Shown here in pieces: positions 52,054 through 61,651 of a stretch of 64,000 nt of DNA; positions within the stretch are counted from its first letter, which is position 1; each line of letters starts with the position of its first letter. The DNA is from Chitinophaga silvisoli. GTDB lineage: Bacteria > Bacteroidota > Bacteroidia > Chitinophagales > Chitinophagaceae. The notes under the pieces are model-generated. The model was not told the origin of the DNA, made no database searches, and saw nothing but the letters and a program-made list of their open reading frames with translations. Both the position numbers and the translations under genes were made by a program. The DNA is taken from assembly GCF_003412465.1 (NCBI RefSeq), contig NZ_QTJV01000002.1:558001-622000 (forward strand), written 5' to 3'.

Positions 52054-55000
52054 CTGAAGAGGTACAATACATCCTCTTTTGTCAGCTTCTTGATAAAGCC
52101 ACTATCGTCTGCAATGATTTCTTTCACCAGCGATTTCTTACGCTCCTGCAACTGAAGGATTTTTTCCTCTACGGTATCCTTACAGATCATGCGGTAAGCA
52201 AAGATATTTTTCGTTTGCCCGATACGGTGTGTACGGTCTATCGCCTGTTGCTCTACTGCCGGGTTCCACCAGGGGTCTACGATATATACATAGTCTGCCG
52301 CAGTGAGGTTCAGACCCACACCACCCGCTTTGAGTGAGATGAGGAATACACGGCATTCTTCATTGTTCTGGAAATTCTGGATCGCTCTTTCACGCTCGCT
52401 GGTGCTGGTGCTACCATCGAAGTACTCAAACTGAACTTTCATATGCTGCAGCTTTTCCCGGATCAGTCCCAGCATACCGAGGAACTGGGAGAAGATCAGC
52501 ACCTTGTGATTACTGATGTTTTCCGACATCTCACGGGTCAGCTCATGCAATTTCACGGAGTGATTCGGATATTGTTCTGCTTCATTCAGGATAGCAGGAG
52601 AGTCGCAGATCTGGCGCAGCTTCATCAGGCCTTGCAGGATGGTGAGCTGGGAACGCTCCATACCCTGGTCTTCTATCACACCCAGGATCTTGCTGCGGTA
52701 AGAGTTGCGGTACGCATCATAAATATGGCGTTGCTCCGCATCCATTTCACAGAAGATCACGGTCTCTATTTTCTCAGGCAGATCTTTCGCTACCTGCTCC
52801 TTGGTACGGCGCAGTATGAAAGGATAGATCAGTTTACGCAGGTGATCCTTGCGCTCTTCGTCCTGGAACTTGTCAATGGGTGTGGCAAATTCATTGCGGA
52901 AGAAGTCCACGCTGCCCAGCATTCCCGGGTTCAGGAAGTTCATCTGGGCATAGATATCGAAGGTGTTGTTCTGCATCGGGGTACCACTCAGGGCCAGCTT
53001 GTTGCGGGTATTGAGCAGTTGTGCAGCCTTGGTCACCTTACTCTGCGGGTTCTTGATAGCCTGCGATTCATCCAGCACTACATAATCCAGCGCCAGTTTC
53101 ATCAGCAATGTGATGTCACTGCGCAGGGTACCATAGGTGGTGATCAGGATATCGAATTGTTGTAAAGTTTCTGCATCCTTCAGTCGGGCAGGGCCATGGT
53201 GAATATGATATCTCATGGAAGGGGTAAACTTCCTGATTTCATTCTCCCAGTTATAGATCAGCGTGGTAGGACATACTACCAGCGCCATGCATTTACCTTC
53301 GTTCTTGTTCTTGTAATGCTGGATAAAGGTCAGCGCCTGGATCGTCTTACCAAGACCCATATCATCTGCCAGGATCCCACCCCACTTCACTTCATCCAGG
53401 TAGTTCAGCCACTGGAAACCGCTTTCCTGGTAAGGACGCAGGGTCGCTTCCAGGTTATAAGGCAGCTCGATATTCCGGATCTCGTCAAACTGCAGCAGCT
53501 TTTTACGCTTGCTTTCCAGCTCCATCAGGATCGCTTCGTCATCGATAAACTCATAGAGCTCATCGATCACGCTGAAGTTGTACTTACTCAGTTTCAGCGC
53601 ACCCTTATCTTTTTCTTCCCCGATTTTGAAGAGCAGGGAGTATTTTTTCAGCCATTCTTCCGGCAGCAGGCCCAGGGAGCCATCTGCCAGCTGTACATAG
53701 TTCTGCTTGTTGTTCAGCGCATGCTTGATGTCGCGGATGCTCACCTTCTGGTCTCCATACAGCACTTCGATCTGTGCATCGAACCAGTCGATACCAGAGC
53801 TGATCTGTAAATTGGTCACCGGCTTGTAGGCACTGAACTTAAAGTTCTTCAGGTTCTCAAACCCGAACACACGTACGTTCATTTCCTTCAGGGCATCGAA
53901 GAAGAGGAAGAACCAGTTGTTCTTCAGCGCTTCTTTTGCTCTCAGGAAGAAGTAGTTGTTGTTGGTAGGTGTAGCGAAGCTGGTATGCAGGCTGGCCAGC
54001 TTTTCCACGAATTGCTGTTCCGCCTCTTTGTTACGGTGAATGATCAGCACCTTATTTCCTTCCTGCACGGTGATTTTTGCATCGTCATTCCACTCCACTT
54101 CCTGCCCGTGATAGGCGAAGCCCGGCTGGATAATGAATGTTTCACCTACTTCACGCAGGAATACCCTTGCCTCCGGCACCACATCATCTACTTCAGCCAG
54201 CAGGGTATGATCAAATTGTATGTTATACTGTTTGCTCAGTGGCAACAGGTAATCTTTCAGGTAAGTACTCCATTCCCCGGCTGGTATGCGCAGGCGGCCC
54301 TGTTCGCGGAACAGTTCTACATGCAGCGCATCCTGAGGATTTTCGAACAGGTACAGCACTTTGTTTTTCAGGAACAGAATAGGGCTATCCCATTCATTGT
54401 CCGATACACTCATCAGTTCCCCCTGTATAGATACATGGCAGGTAATCTCGATCGCATCCTTACCGGCATGCGTCTTGAAGATAGGCTGCAGCCTTTCGCC
54501 TGCCAGCTGTACGGGCTGGAGATTTTTGGTTTTGAATGGCTGACGGTTAGGGAGCAGGAACAATAAGCCATGGGCTGCTATCTGCGGAAACAGTTTGGCA
54601 AGCTTGGGATGCAGGTACTCCAGCATCAGCTCCTTGGTTTCTGTAGGCAGCGCCGACTCATTATTATCATGGGTAATGTTTTCCCAGATGCCCGCAAAAG
54701 GGGAGTTCTTGCTCAGGAACTTGCTCACCTCTGTACCCTGTACCTTGCGGACAGGCGTAATGAGATCGCGATCCTGTTCTTTATATTGGTAAAAATCTAC
54801 GTACTTGGTCAGATCCAGTTTATTCACCAGCGATACAAAGGCATCCTGTTCATCGTTTACTTCTCCGCTTACGAGGTCGATCCTGAAGAAAGGATACAGC
54901 GGATCGTTGGCATTGAATACCACACCTACTCTATGCGTGATTACTGCCGCGGTCTCAGTAGGAGGGGGCGGAGCTGGCTGCCGGCCGGCATTCAGGCCAT

Positions 55001-55793
55001 CCACTCTCTTGATGCTGGGGTCCAGTACCCGCAGGAAAGGTTTCCCTTCCATATAGGCAAAGGTGAATTTCCCTTCCAGGTCATCACTGAGGGAGTAACC
55101 ATACAGCGCAAGCAGTTTGTTTTTCTCCTTGTCCCAGTTACGCAGGCTATCGAAATAGTAAGGTCCGTTATTGTTCAGCAGGTTCAGGAAGAGGGCGGTC
55201 TTGTGCTTACAGATGGCATGTTCCGACTCATCGCAGGTACAGCTGGTGTCGAAGAAGCGTTCCTCATTCCGCTGCAGAATTACAGGGTATTCGACACCGT
55301 TCTCCTTCACAATCGCTTCTACTTTCTCATCTTTGGCTGACTGAACCTTGATAGCTTTACTTTGTTTGGCCAGTTTCTCTGCTTCCATGAACAGGTCATT
55401 GGAGGTCAGGAGCTTCAGGGCCTTAATATCAATCGACTTTATTTTCACCAGCGTATGCTGCTGGTTATACGAAGTATCGAAATTTTCAAACTGATTTTTA
55501 TCCAGCATCTCCTGCAACTGGAACATAGCAGCAGCCTCATGGCGGCAAATGTCTCCCAGGTTGTAGGGACATTGACAGCGCACAGACATGATGCTGGTCT
55601 CATGATATTTGTTGATGGAAACGCGGTAATAGTTAGCGTGGGTATCGCTCTTCACCCTAAAGGTGGCCGATTTCAGGATAGGGTCTGCCTCGATCAATTC
55701 CACGCCACCAGTAGCAAATATGCGTTTCCCCCTGCGGATTACCTCATCGGTTCCGTTATTGTACACATATTTGAGCAACTGGGGTAGCGACAT
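52050..55793 (-). CDS. SWIM-domain SNF2-family helicase
   Basis: This 1247-residue protein has two SWIM-type zinc motifs near the N-terminus, CQCPYNLGDICRHEAAA and CTCDESEHAICKHK, then a long regulatory region. A SNF2 ATPase domain from about residue 780 follows: DDMGLGKTIQALTF (Walker A), VLDESQAIKN (motif II) and GVGLNLTAADYVYIVDPWWNP with the DRTHRIGQ motif VI. Such proteins are DNA-translocating ATPases; targets are unknown. It is convergent with and overlaps the metalloprotease-like gene by 4 bp. Confidence 0.94.
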   Translation of the reverse strand: MSLPQLLKYVYNNGTDEVIRRGKRIFATGGVELIEADPILKSATFRVKSDTHANYYRVSINKYHETSIMSVRCQCPYNLGDICRHEAAAMFQLQEMLDKNQFENFDTSYNQQHTLVKIKSIDIKALKLLTSNDLFMEAEKLAKQSKAIKVQSAKDEKVEAIVKENGVEYPVILQRNEERFFDTSCTCDESEHAICKHKTALFLNLLNNNGPYYFDSLRNWDKEKNKLLALYGYSLSDDLEGKFTFAYMEGKPFLRVLDPSIKRVDGLNAGRQPAPPPPTETAAVITHRVGVVFNANDPLYPFFRIDLVSGEVNDEQDAFVSLVNKLDLTKYVDFYQYKEQDRDLITPVRKVQGTEVSKFLSKNSPFAGIWENITHDNNESALPTETKELMLEYLHPKLAKLFPQIAAHGLLFLLPNRQPFKTKNLQPVQLAGERLQPIFKTHAGKDAIEITCHVSIQGELMSVSDNEWDSPILFLKNKVLYLFENPQDALHVELFREQGRLRIPAGEWSTYLKDYLLPLSKQYNIQFDHTLLAEVDDVVPEARVFLREVGETFIIQPGFAYHGQEVEWNDDAKITVQEGNKVLIIHRNKEAEQQFVEKLASLHTSFATPTNNNYFFLRAKEALKNNWFFLFFDALKEMNVRVFGFENLKNFKFSAYKPVTNLQISSGIDWFDAQIEVLYGDQKVSIRDIKHALNNKQNYVQLADGSLGLLPEEWLKKYSLLFKIGEEKDKGALKLSKYNFSVIDELYEFIDDEAILMELESKRKKLLQFDEIRNIELPYNLEATLRPYQESGFQWLNYLDEVKWGGILADDMGLGKTIQALTFIQHYKNKNEGKCMALVVCPTTLIYNWENEIRKFTPSMRYHIHHGPARLKDAETLQQFDILITTYGTLRSDITLLMKLALDYVVLDESQAIKNPQSKVTKAAQLLNTRNKLALSGTPMQNNTFDIYAQMNFLNPGMLGSVDFFRNEFATPIDKFQDEERKDHLRKLIYPFILRRTKEQVAKDLPEKIETVIFCEMDAEQRHIYDAYRNSYRSKILGVIEDQGMERSQLTILQGLMKLRQICDSPAILNEAEQYPNHSVKLHELTREMSENISNHKVLIFSQFLGMLGLIREKLQHMKVQFEYFDGSTSTSERERAIQNFQNNEECRVFLISLKAGGVGLNLTAADYVYIVDPWWNPAVEQQAIDRTHRIGQTKNIFAYRMICKDTVEEKILQLQERKKSLVKEIIADDSGFIKKLTKEDVLYLFS

Positions 55794-56024
55794 AGTATCA
55801 GTTTGCCTTATTTTATTCTGACCACTTGCGGGTTAAAAACTAAAATATTTAGCAGATGGCTAGAAGGCAATTCACAAAAGTACACAGAAAAATCGTAAAA
55901 AAGATGGGCGAAAGGGACGCAGTGAAGGAGTGAAAATGATCCCTGCGGATAAACCCCTGATCAGAAAAGGGTTTCATAAAAAAAAGGAATCCCCGGCAAT
56001 GGAAATCGCCGGGGACTTTAAGAA

Positions 56025-56756
56025 TTATTTTGCAATTACCAGCTCTCCATTTTTATAAATAGGGAGCACATTTGCTCCGTTCGGAGTCAGGCAATATTGA
56101 ATATCTTTTTGCAAACCAAACTTCGCAAGACGTTTGTAGTGCGATGCCTGTGTCATTATTTCCTGGATCTTATCCTCATTGGAGCTATACAGCATTTCAG
56201 CAGCCAGCGCAGCATCATCATTAATATTGAAATGCGCTTTAATACGGCTGATCACAGCACCGGCAAAGAGGGTATCTTCCAGGTTCACCTTATCTTTCCA
56301 GGCCGCACAACCCAGTATCACCGGGCGCTTTTGTGCAATCAGGTAATCGCACACCGCAGAGAGATTAGGGAATGAACCTGTAATGATCTGTTCCGCATCC
56401 TTAGCCATATGCAACAGCTTGGTGCCATTGGTTGTAGTAAGTACCAGTGTCTTGTCCTGAATAAAGTCGCGGGAATATTCAAAGGGAGAGTTGCCATGTT
56501 CCAGACCTTCGGCTACCCTGCCATCTCTTTCACCGGCAGTAATTGCTCCCAGTTCAGCACCAATACGGATACAATCCGGCACAGTGGCTACCGGAATAAC
56601 CCGGGTAGCACCATTGTACAACGCAGTACAGATAGTGGAAGTGGCTCTCAAAACATCGATAATCACTACAATACTGCCTTTCACCTCATGCAGGTGCAAT
56701 AAAGCAGGTGATAAACATACTTCTAAAGATGGTAACTGTATTTCTTCTTTGCTCAT
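56025..56756 (-). CDS. comB: 2-phosphosulfolactate phosphatase (ComB-like)
   Basis: A protein of about 243 residues. The ATG at 56756 (MSKEEIQLPS) is preferred over 56780, which overlaps the SRPBCC gene. ComB features are VVIIDVLRATSTICTAL at the N-terminus, AGERDGRVAEGLEHGNSP, LVLTTTNGTKLLHMA and VILGCAAWKDKVNLEDTLFAGAVI. In archaea it acts in coenzyme M synthesis; in Bacteroidota the role is not known. It lies 3 bp after the SRPBCC gene. Confidence 0.85.
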   Translation of the reverse strand: MSKEEIQLPSLEVCLSPALLHLHEVKGSIVVIIDVLRATSTICTALYNGATRVIPVATVPDCIRIGAELGAITAGERDGRVAEGLEHGNSPFEYSRDFIQDKTLVLTTTNGTKLLHMAKDAEQIITGSFPNLSAVCDYLIAQKRPVILGCAAWKDKVNLEDTLFAGAVISRIKAHFNINDDAALAAEMLYSSNEDKIQEIMTQASHYKRLAKFGLQKDIQYCLTPNGANVLPIYKNGELVIAK

Positions 56757-56758
56757 TA

Positions 56759-57232
56759 TCAATCTAGTATTACTCTCCATTTTTCAGTCTCCGCATAGTC
56801 CTTGATGACTTCATTGCGCATTTTGAGCAACTGTGTCATGTACTTGTTCAGGTAAAGCTTTTCAAACCATCTGCCTAAACGCCCGTAAGGGGTACCAAAT
56901 TCAAATACATCAATAGCAATCGTAGCATTCTCGATTTGCTTAAAATGATGTTCATGCTTCATAAAGGTAAAGTCTCCTTCTACCATCTCATCGCAGAAAT
57001 ACTCCTTGGGGCGCATTTCCGTAATGCGGGTGGTCAGCTGTCTGATTTTACCCAGATGTTTAGCTTGCCAGGTTACTGTTTCGTCAGCTTCAATCAGCCC
57101 GTTCACACGGCCTTTGATAGCGTCTTCCTGCAAATGCGCCATACTGCGCTTATGTAGGGTGATGCTCCGGCTCAGGTCAAAAACCCTGTCCATTGGAGCA
57201 CGAATGACAGTAGTTAGGTGAATGGTAGGCAT
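56759..57232 (-). CDS. SRPBCC-family cyclase/dehydrase-like protein
   Basis: A 157-residue START-like protein: TTVIRAPMDRVFDLSRSITLHKRSM at the N-terminus, EAD.VTWQAKHLGKI, and the helical C-terminus (GRLGRWFEKLYLNKYMTQLLKMRN) are typical of SRPBCC proteins binding hydrophobic ligands. It lies between GcvT and ComB on the same strand with a 3-bp gap to ComB. Ligand unknown. Confidence 0.82.
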   Translation of the reverse strand: MPTIHLTTVIRAPMDRVFDLSRSITLHKRSMAHLQEDAIKGRVNGLIEADETVTWQAKHLGKIRQLTTRITEMRPKEYFCDEMVEGDFTFMKHEHHFKQIENATIAIDVFEFGTPYGRLGRWFEKLYLNKYMTQLLKMRNEVIKDYAETEKWRVILD

Positions 57233-57258
57233 AGCGATATGGTTTTAAAAAAGGTGTA

Positions 57259-58347
57259 TTAGCTTAAGAAAGGTACTTTCACCACCTTGGCTTTCAATAA
57301 CTTATCCCTTACTGCTACATAAATCTCGGAATCCAGCGCGGCAAAAGGTGTTTGAACATAGCCCAGGCCAACCGCTTTCTGCATAGTAGGCGATTGCGTA
57401 CCGGAAGTAACGCGGCCTATCACCTGGCCATTGGCATCCTTAATCTCATAATCATGACGGGGAATGCCCTTGTCAACCATTTCAAACCCTACCAGTTTCT
57501 GTTTCACACCGGCAGCCTTTTGCGCTTCAAAGATACTACGTGAAGTAAATTCTTTCGTAAATTTCGTGATCCAGCCCAGCCCGGCTTCCAGCGGAGAAGT
57601 GCGGTCATCGATATCATTACCATACAGACAGAAGCCCATTTCCAGGCGCAGGGTGTCTCTTGCACCCAGACCAATGGGTTTCAGCCCCTTAGGACCGCCT
57701 ACCGCAAAGATGGCATCCCAGATCTTGTCTGCATTGTCGTCTTTGTCTTCAAAATAAATCTCAATACCACCCGCACCGGTATAACCAGTTGCACTGATGA
57801 TCACATTGGATACACCTGCAAACTCACCTTTGGCAAAAGTGTAGTATTTCAGGTTCACCAGGTCTACCCCGGTCAGCGGTTGCAGCATGCTCGCAGCATT
57901 TGGACCCTGAATAGCCAGGAGACAGGTACGGTCAGAAATGTTCTGCATTTCCACCCCTTTGGTGTTGAATTTGCTGATCCAGTTCCAGTCCTTTTCGATA
58001 TTGCTGGCATTTACCACCAGCATATATACCTTGTTCTCCTCTATGCAGTATACCAGGAGGTCATCCACAATACCACCTTCTTCATTAGGCAGACAGCTGT
58101 ATTGTGCTTTACCAGCCGTCAGTTTGGAAGCATCATTGCTGGTCACCCTTTGAATCAGGTCCAGGGCATGCTCTCCTTTTAACATGAACTCACCCATATG
58201 GCTGACATCAAAAACCCCCGCATTGTTGCGCACCGCCGCATGCTCATCGTTGATACCAGTATAAGAGATAGGCATGTTGTAACCTGCGAAGGGTGCCATC
58301 TTAGCGCCCAGCGCTATGTGTTTGTTTGTAAATGGTGTGTTCTTCAT
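57259..58347 (-). CDS. gcvT: Glycine cleavage system aminomethyltransferase (T protein)
   Basis: A 362-residue protein of normal GcvT length. It shows [25 protein letters not shown], the DVSHMGEF segment, [12 protein letters not shown] and [20 protein letters not shown]. It transfers the aminomethyl group from lipoyl-H protein to tetrahydrofolate. It lies upstream of the SRPBCC and ComB genes; 26 bp separate it from the former. Confidence 0.96.
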   Translation of the reverse strand: MKNTPFTNKHIALGAKMAPFAGYNMPISYTGINDEHAAVRNNAGVFDVSHMGEFMLKGEHALDLIQRVTSNDASKLTAGKAQYSCLPNEEGGIVDDLLVYCIEENKVYMLVVNASNIEKDWNWISKFNTKGVEMQNISDRTCLLAIQGPNAASMLQPLTGVDLVNLKYYTFAKGEFAGVSNVIISATGYTGAGGIEIYFEDKDDNADKIWDAIFAVGGPKGLKPIGLGARDTLRLEMGFCLYGNDIDDRTSPLEAGLGWITKFTKEFTSRSIFEAQKAAGVKQKLVGFEMVDKGIPRHDYEIKDANGQVIGRVTSGTQSPTMQKAVGLGYVQTPFAALDSEIYVAVRDKLLKAKVVKVPFLS

Positions 58348-58629
58348 AATCTAATGATCGGTACTTGTTTTGGGTATGCTTATAGTTTAGTTTTTGTTTA
58401 AGCCCCGCAAAAATAGGCTGATTTTCCAAATTCGGCGAGTTTGGACCAATAATTGCCTTTTCCGTCACAATAGTTATGCTACAGCGTCATAAATTTGAAC
58501 CGGGAATCTAAACAACGTATCGGATATGAATGTTATTATCCCGCGGTATATGATTTGCTAACCAACAACTTAGATACCGGGTTATCGCTTGCAGAAATTG
58601 ACTATCGTCTCTTGACCTCTTAATATTAA
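58348..58629. other. Intergenic region between gcvT and the M28 peptidase
   Basis: An AT-rich 282-bp gap between divergent genes. It must hold both promoters. I see no RNA gene, no glycine-riboswitch-like core and no clear operator. Confidence 0.5.
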
Positions 58630-60255
58630 ATGCATACAACTGTGAAGCACACCATCTGGCTGCTGGCGCTCACTTTGCCATCTGCGCAACTGACGGCCCA
58701 AAAGAAAGCCGACCGTAAAACTTTGGGAAACCTACAGGCCCACATTACCTACCTGGCCAGCGATAAATTGGAAGGACGGCTCACGGGCAGCCCCGGTGAA
58801 CAATTAGCTGCGGGCTACATCTCCGCTCAAATGAAACAGGCAGGCCTGGCCCCAAAAGGGGAGAATGGCTACCTCCAGACTTTCCCTGTCAATGAAGGGA
58901 AAACCATCGCCCCCGCCAGCTCCCTGACTATCAATAACAATGCGCTGACACCCATTGAACAGTACATCCCTTTGCCATTCAGCGCCGAAAAGAGTGCCAA
59001 AGGCGAAGTAATGCCCGCCGTCAACGAGCCTGATAATATATGGCTGCTCAATGTTAAAGACTTTGAAGCCGATCCTCATACAGATCCCCTGGAAGTATAC
59101 AAACAGGCAGCCGCAGAAGCAGCTAAGGCCGGAGCCACCGGTGTCGTTTTCTACAACGGCCCCGAATCTGCCGCCGATGTACATAAATGGTTATCAAGAG
59201 AAAGTACCCCGCTCACCATTCCCGTAATGTGGGTGACCGATGGTATCAGCAAAACCATGGAAAATGCTGAAGAAGTAAAAGTGTCCATGAATGTCGCCTT
59301 TGGCACCAGCAAACGTACCGGTACCAATGTAATTGGCTTCCTGGACAATAAAGCCCCCGCCACTATTATAATAGGTGCCCACTTTGACCACCTGGGAAAA
59401 GGAGAGGACCATAACTCCCTGTCCCCCAACGACAAATCGATTTACAATGGTGCCGATGACAATGCAAGTGGTACCGCAGCCCTTATAGAACTGGCCCGCA
59501 TGCTCAAAAGCGCACATTTCAATAAATACAATTTCCTGTTTACCGCCTTCTCAGGAGAAGAACTGGGCCTGTTTGGTTCCAAATACCTGGCAGACCACTC
59601 ACCAATAGACCTGGGAACCGTTGATTATATGATCAATATGGATATGATTGGCCGCCTCGATACCTCCAAAGGCTTACAGATAGGAGGGATAGGTACTTCT
59701 CCTGCATGGCCGGAACTGGTGAAAAGCGTGACTCCTGCAGGCCTCAAATTAACACTCGATTCCTCCGGCACCGGCCCTTCTGACCATACTTCCTTTTACC
59801 TGAAGAACGTACCCGTACTGTTTTTTTTTACCGGGTCCCATGCAGATTATCATAAATCCTCCGACGATGCAGACAGGATAAATTATAATGGTGAAATGGT
59901 AGTGCTGAAAATGGTGTATGACATCGTAGAGAAGACGAATGGTATGACCAAACTGGCTTTTACAAAAACGAAGGATAAACAGATGGGGACCAGTGCACGT
60001 TTCTCCGTTACCCTGGGGATCATGCCCGATTATACCTGGCAGAAAAATGGTGTACATGTAGATGCTGTCACGGAAGGTAAACCCGCTTACAAGGCAGGTT
60101 TGGCAGTAAATGACATTATTATCCGCCTAGGTGAGCATCCTGTCACCAACCTGGAAGCATACATGCAAGCCCTTGCCAGCTTCAAAAAAGGAGATAAAAC
60201 GACCGTACTCGTAATGAGAGGCGCACAGGAAAAGAAATTCAATATTCAATTTTAA
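58630..60255 (+). CDS. M28-family zinc aminopeptidase with PDZ domain
   Basis: This 541-residue protein has a signal peptide (cleavage near TAQKKA) and a PA insert domain (about 140-240). The M28 zinc site residues follow in order: IGAHFDHLG, YNGADDNASGT, FSGEELGLFGSK, MINMDMIG and the late His in HADYHKSSDDADRINY. A C-terminal PDZ domain (about 450-541: VTEGKPAYKAGLAVNDIIIRLGEHPV) may select or present substrates. It probably trims peptides in the periplasm. Its own terminator follows. Confidence 0.95.
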   Translation: MHTTVKHTIWLLALTLPSAQLTAQKKADRKTLGNLQAHITYLASDKLEGRLTGSPGEQLAAGYISAQMKQAGLAPKGENGYLQTFPVNEGKTIAPASSLTINNNALTPIEQYIPLPFSAEKSAKGEVMPAVNEPDNIWLLNVKDFEADPHTDPLEVYKQAAAEAAKAGATGVVFYNGPESAADVHKWLSRESTPLTIPVMWVTDGISKTMENAEEVKVSMNVAFGTSKRTGTNVIGFLDNKAPATIIIGAHFDHLGKGEDHNSLSPNDKSIYNGADDNASGTAALIELARMLKSAHFNKYNFLFTAFSGEELGLFGSKYLADHSPIDLGTVDYMINMDMIGRLDTSKGLQIGGIGTSPAWPELVKSVTPAGLKLTLDSSGTGPSDHTSFYLKNVPVLFFFTGSHADYHKSSDDADRINYNGEMVVLKMVYDIVEKTNGMTKLAFTKTKDKQMGTSARFSVTLGIMPDYTWQKNGVHVDAVTEGKPAYKAGLAVNDIIIRLGEHPVTNLEAYMQALASFKKGDKTTVLVMRGAQEKKFNIQF

Positions 60256-60284
60256 GCCGGCCCCAGGCCATAGATACTTACAAA

Positions 60285-60316
60285 AACGCTTTTGCCATAC
60301 GGCAAAAGCGTTTTTT
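60285..60316 (+). terminator. Terminator of the M28 peptidase gene
   Basis: AACGCTTTTGCC (60285-60296) and GGCAAAAGCGTT (60301-60312) pair perfectly around a 4-nt loop, followed by more T residues. Confidence 0.92.
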
Positions 60317-60363
60317 GTGATCTTTTTTTTAAAACCGGTATCTTGCAGCTTCAATATCGTGAT

Positions 60364-60765
60364 ATGAAGCCTGTTTTGTTGATATTAACGGTAGCCGCAA
60401 TATTCTTTTCGTGTAATCAGTCGCGTAACGACAACCGGGATGCCTCCGCATACGATGTCGTGACTGAAAAAAGCTATATCGTGCGCAATGCCCAACCCGT
60501 GAGCAGCGATTCCCTTACTAATATAGTCTTACAGCGCCAGGAAGAAATGTCCCGCATTCTGGAAAGACATGGATTCCAAAAGCACATTGCCCGGAAAGAC
60601 AGTCTCCTCTTCCGCCGTACAAACGGCCTGGAAGTAATGCTTGAACTCCCTGCACCGGAAGATGCCTGGCAGGCAAATGCAATCATCGCATTTGATCCGC
60701 AGAAAAGCCCGCTATTCATCAACCTGAAAAAAGATAGTACGCAGGTGATCAATTATATTAAATAA
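60364..60765 (+). CDS. Small lipoprotein, hypothetical (133 aa)
   Basis: The ATG at 60364 gives MKPVLLILTVAAIFFSCNQS with a lipobox Cys. The longer frame from 60292 overlaps the upstream terminator and is not used. The mature part is charged, with no recognised domain. It lies 26 bp before the NrtR-like gene. Confidence 0.7.
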   Translation: MKPVLLILTVAAIFFSCNQSRNDNRDASAYDVVTEKSYIVRNAQPVSSDSLTNIVLQRQEEMSRILERHGFQKHIARKDSLLFRRTNGLEVMLELPAPEDAWQANAIIAFDPQKSPLFINLKKDSTQVINYIK

Positions 60766-60790
60766 CCCTGCTGCAAGAATCATTCATCAT

Positions 60791-61477
60791 TTGGTACCTA
60801 GACAAGACATACGACTCTGTGTAGATGCAGTTGTATTTGGTTACACTGCCGAAAAAAGTATCTCCGTATTGCTGATCAAACGGACGATAGAACCTTTTAT
60901 TCATGACTGGGCACTGCCCGGTGGCTTTGTGCTGAATGGCGAAACACTCGAAGATGCCGTGACCCGCGAACTGCTCACCGAAGCCGGCGTGCACATCAAC
61001 TACCTGGAACAGCTGTATACCTTCGGCAGACCAGAACGGGATCCCCGCGGCAGAATCATTTCCATCGCCTACTTCGGACTCGTCAATCCTACTAATTTCA
61101 AGCTGGCAGCCAGCTCAGATGCTGAAGATGCCCGCTGGTTCGATATCAAACATCTACCTGCACTGGCTTTTGACCACGGCGAAATCGTAGCCACCGCCGT
61201 CAAAAGACTCCGCAATAAGATCCGCTATGAGCCTATCGGCTTCGAACTGCTGGATAAAAAATTCCCTATTTCTGACCTGGAAAAACTCTATGAAACTGTA
61301 CTGGACCGCCCTATAGACAGGCGTAACTTCCAGAAAAAAATGAATCACTTCGGGATCCTGATGGGGCATAATGAAAAACAAAAACATCCTTCTGCCGGCA
61401 GGCCGGCTAAGTTGTACAGCTTCAATGAAGAGCGGTATTTCCAACTGAAACAGGAAGGAATTATGTTCGAGATATAA
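60791..61477 (+). CDS. nrtR: NrtR-type Nudix transcriptional regulator
   Basis: A 228-residue protein, from a TTG start at 60791 because no ATG is in frame upstream. The Nudix domain (about 8-140) has PGGFVLNGETLEDAVTRELLTEAGV, a variant Nudix box with LLTEAG for REExxE. A winged-helix C-terminus follows (HPSAGRPAKLYSFNEERYF). This is the NrtR layout: a repressor of NAD synthesis that senses ADP-ribose in other bacteria. It sits upstream of NadM-Nudix and NAMPT genes and near an operator palindrome. Confidence 0.85.
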   Translation: MVPRQDIRLCVDAVVFGYTAEKSISVLLIKRTIEPFIHDWALPGGFVLNGETLEDAVTRELLTEAGVHINYLEQLYTFGRPERDPRGRIISIAYFGLVNPTNFKLAASSDAEDARWFDIKHLPALAFDHGEIVATAVKRLRNKIRYEPIGFELLDKKFPISDLEKLYETVLDRPIDRRNFQKKMNHFGILMGHNEKQKHPSAGRPAKLYSFNEERYFQLKQEGIMFEI

Positions 61478-61561
61478 TGGCATTCAAATAAATTTTTTAA
61501 TTCCCCCTACCTTATAAACAAGGAGGGGGATTATTTTTTATCATTGATAATCAACACGTAA

Positions 61562-61640
61562 TCTATATTTGTGTAAAAATCACCAAAAATATTTTGCGTA
61601 TATAAAATAACCCTTCTATATTTGTGTAGAAGATACACAA
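61562..61640. promoter_or_regulatory. Candidate NrtR operators upstream of the NAD salvage genes
   Basis: TCTATATTTGTGTA occurs at 61562-61575 and again at 61615-61628, 53 bp apart. The second copy lies in the palindrome TTGTGTA-GAAGA-TACACAA (61622-61640), 11 bp upstream of the NadM start. Position, symmetry and repetition fit binding sites of the adjacent NrtR regulator. Confidence 0.7.
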
Positions 61641-61651
61641 AACACTGGCAT

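Noticed and set aside
58348..58629. A glycine riboswitch upstream of gcvT
   Set aside because: I could not find the paired GGAG-type aptamer core or a following terminator; a covariance search would be needed to support it.
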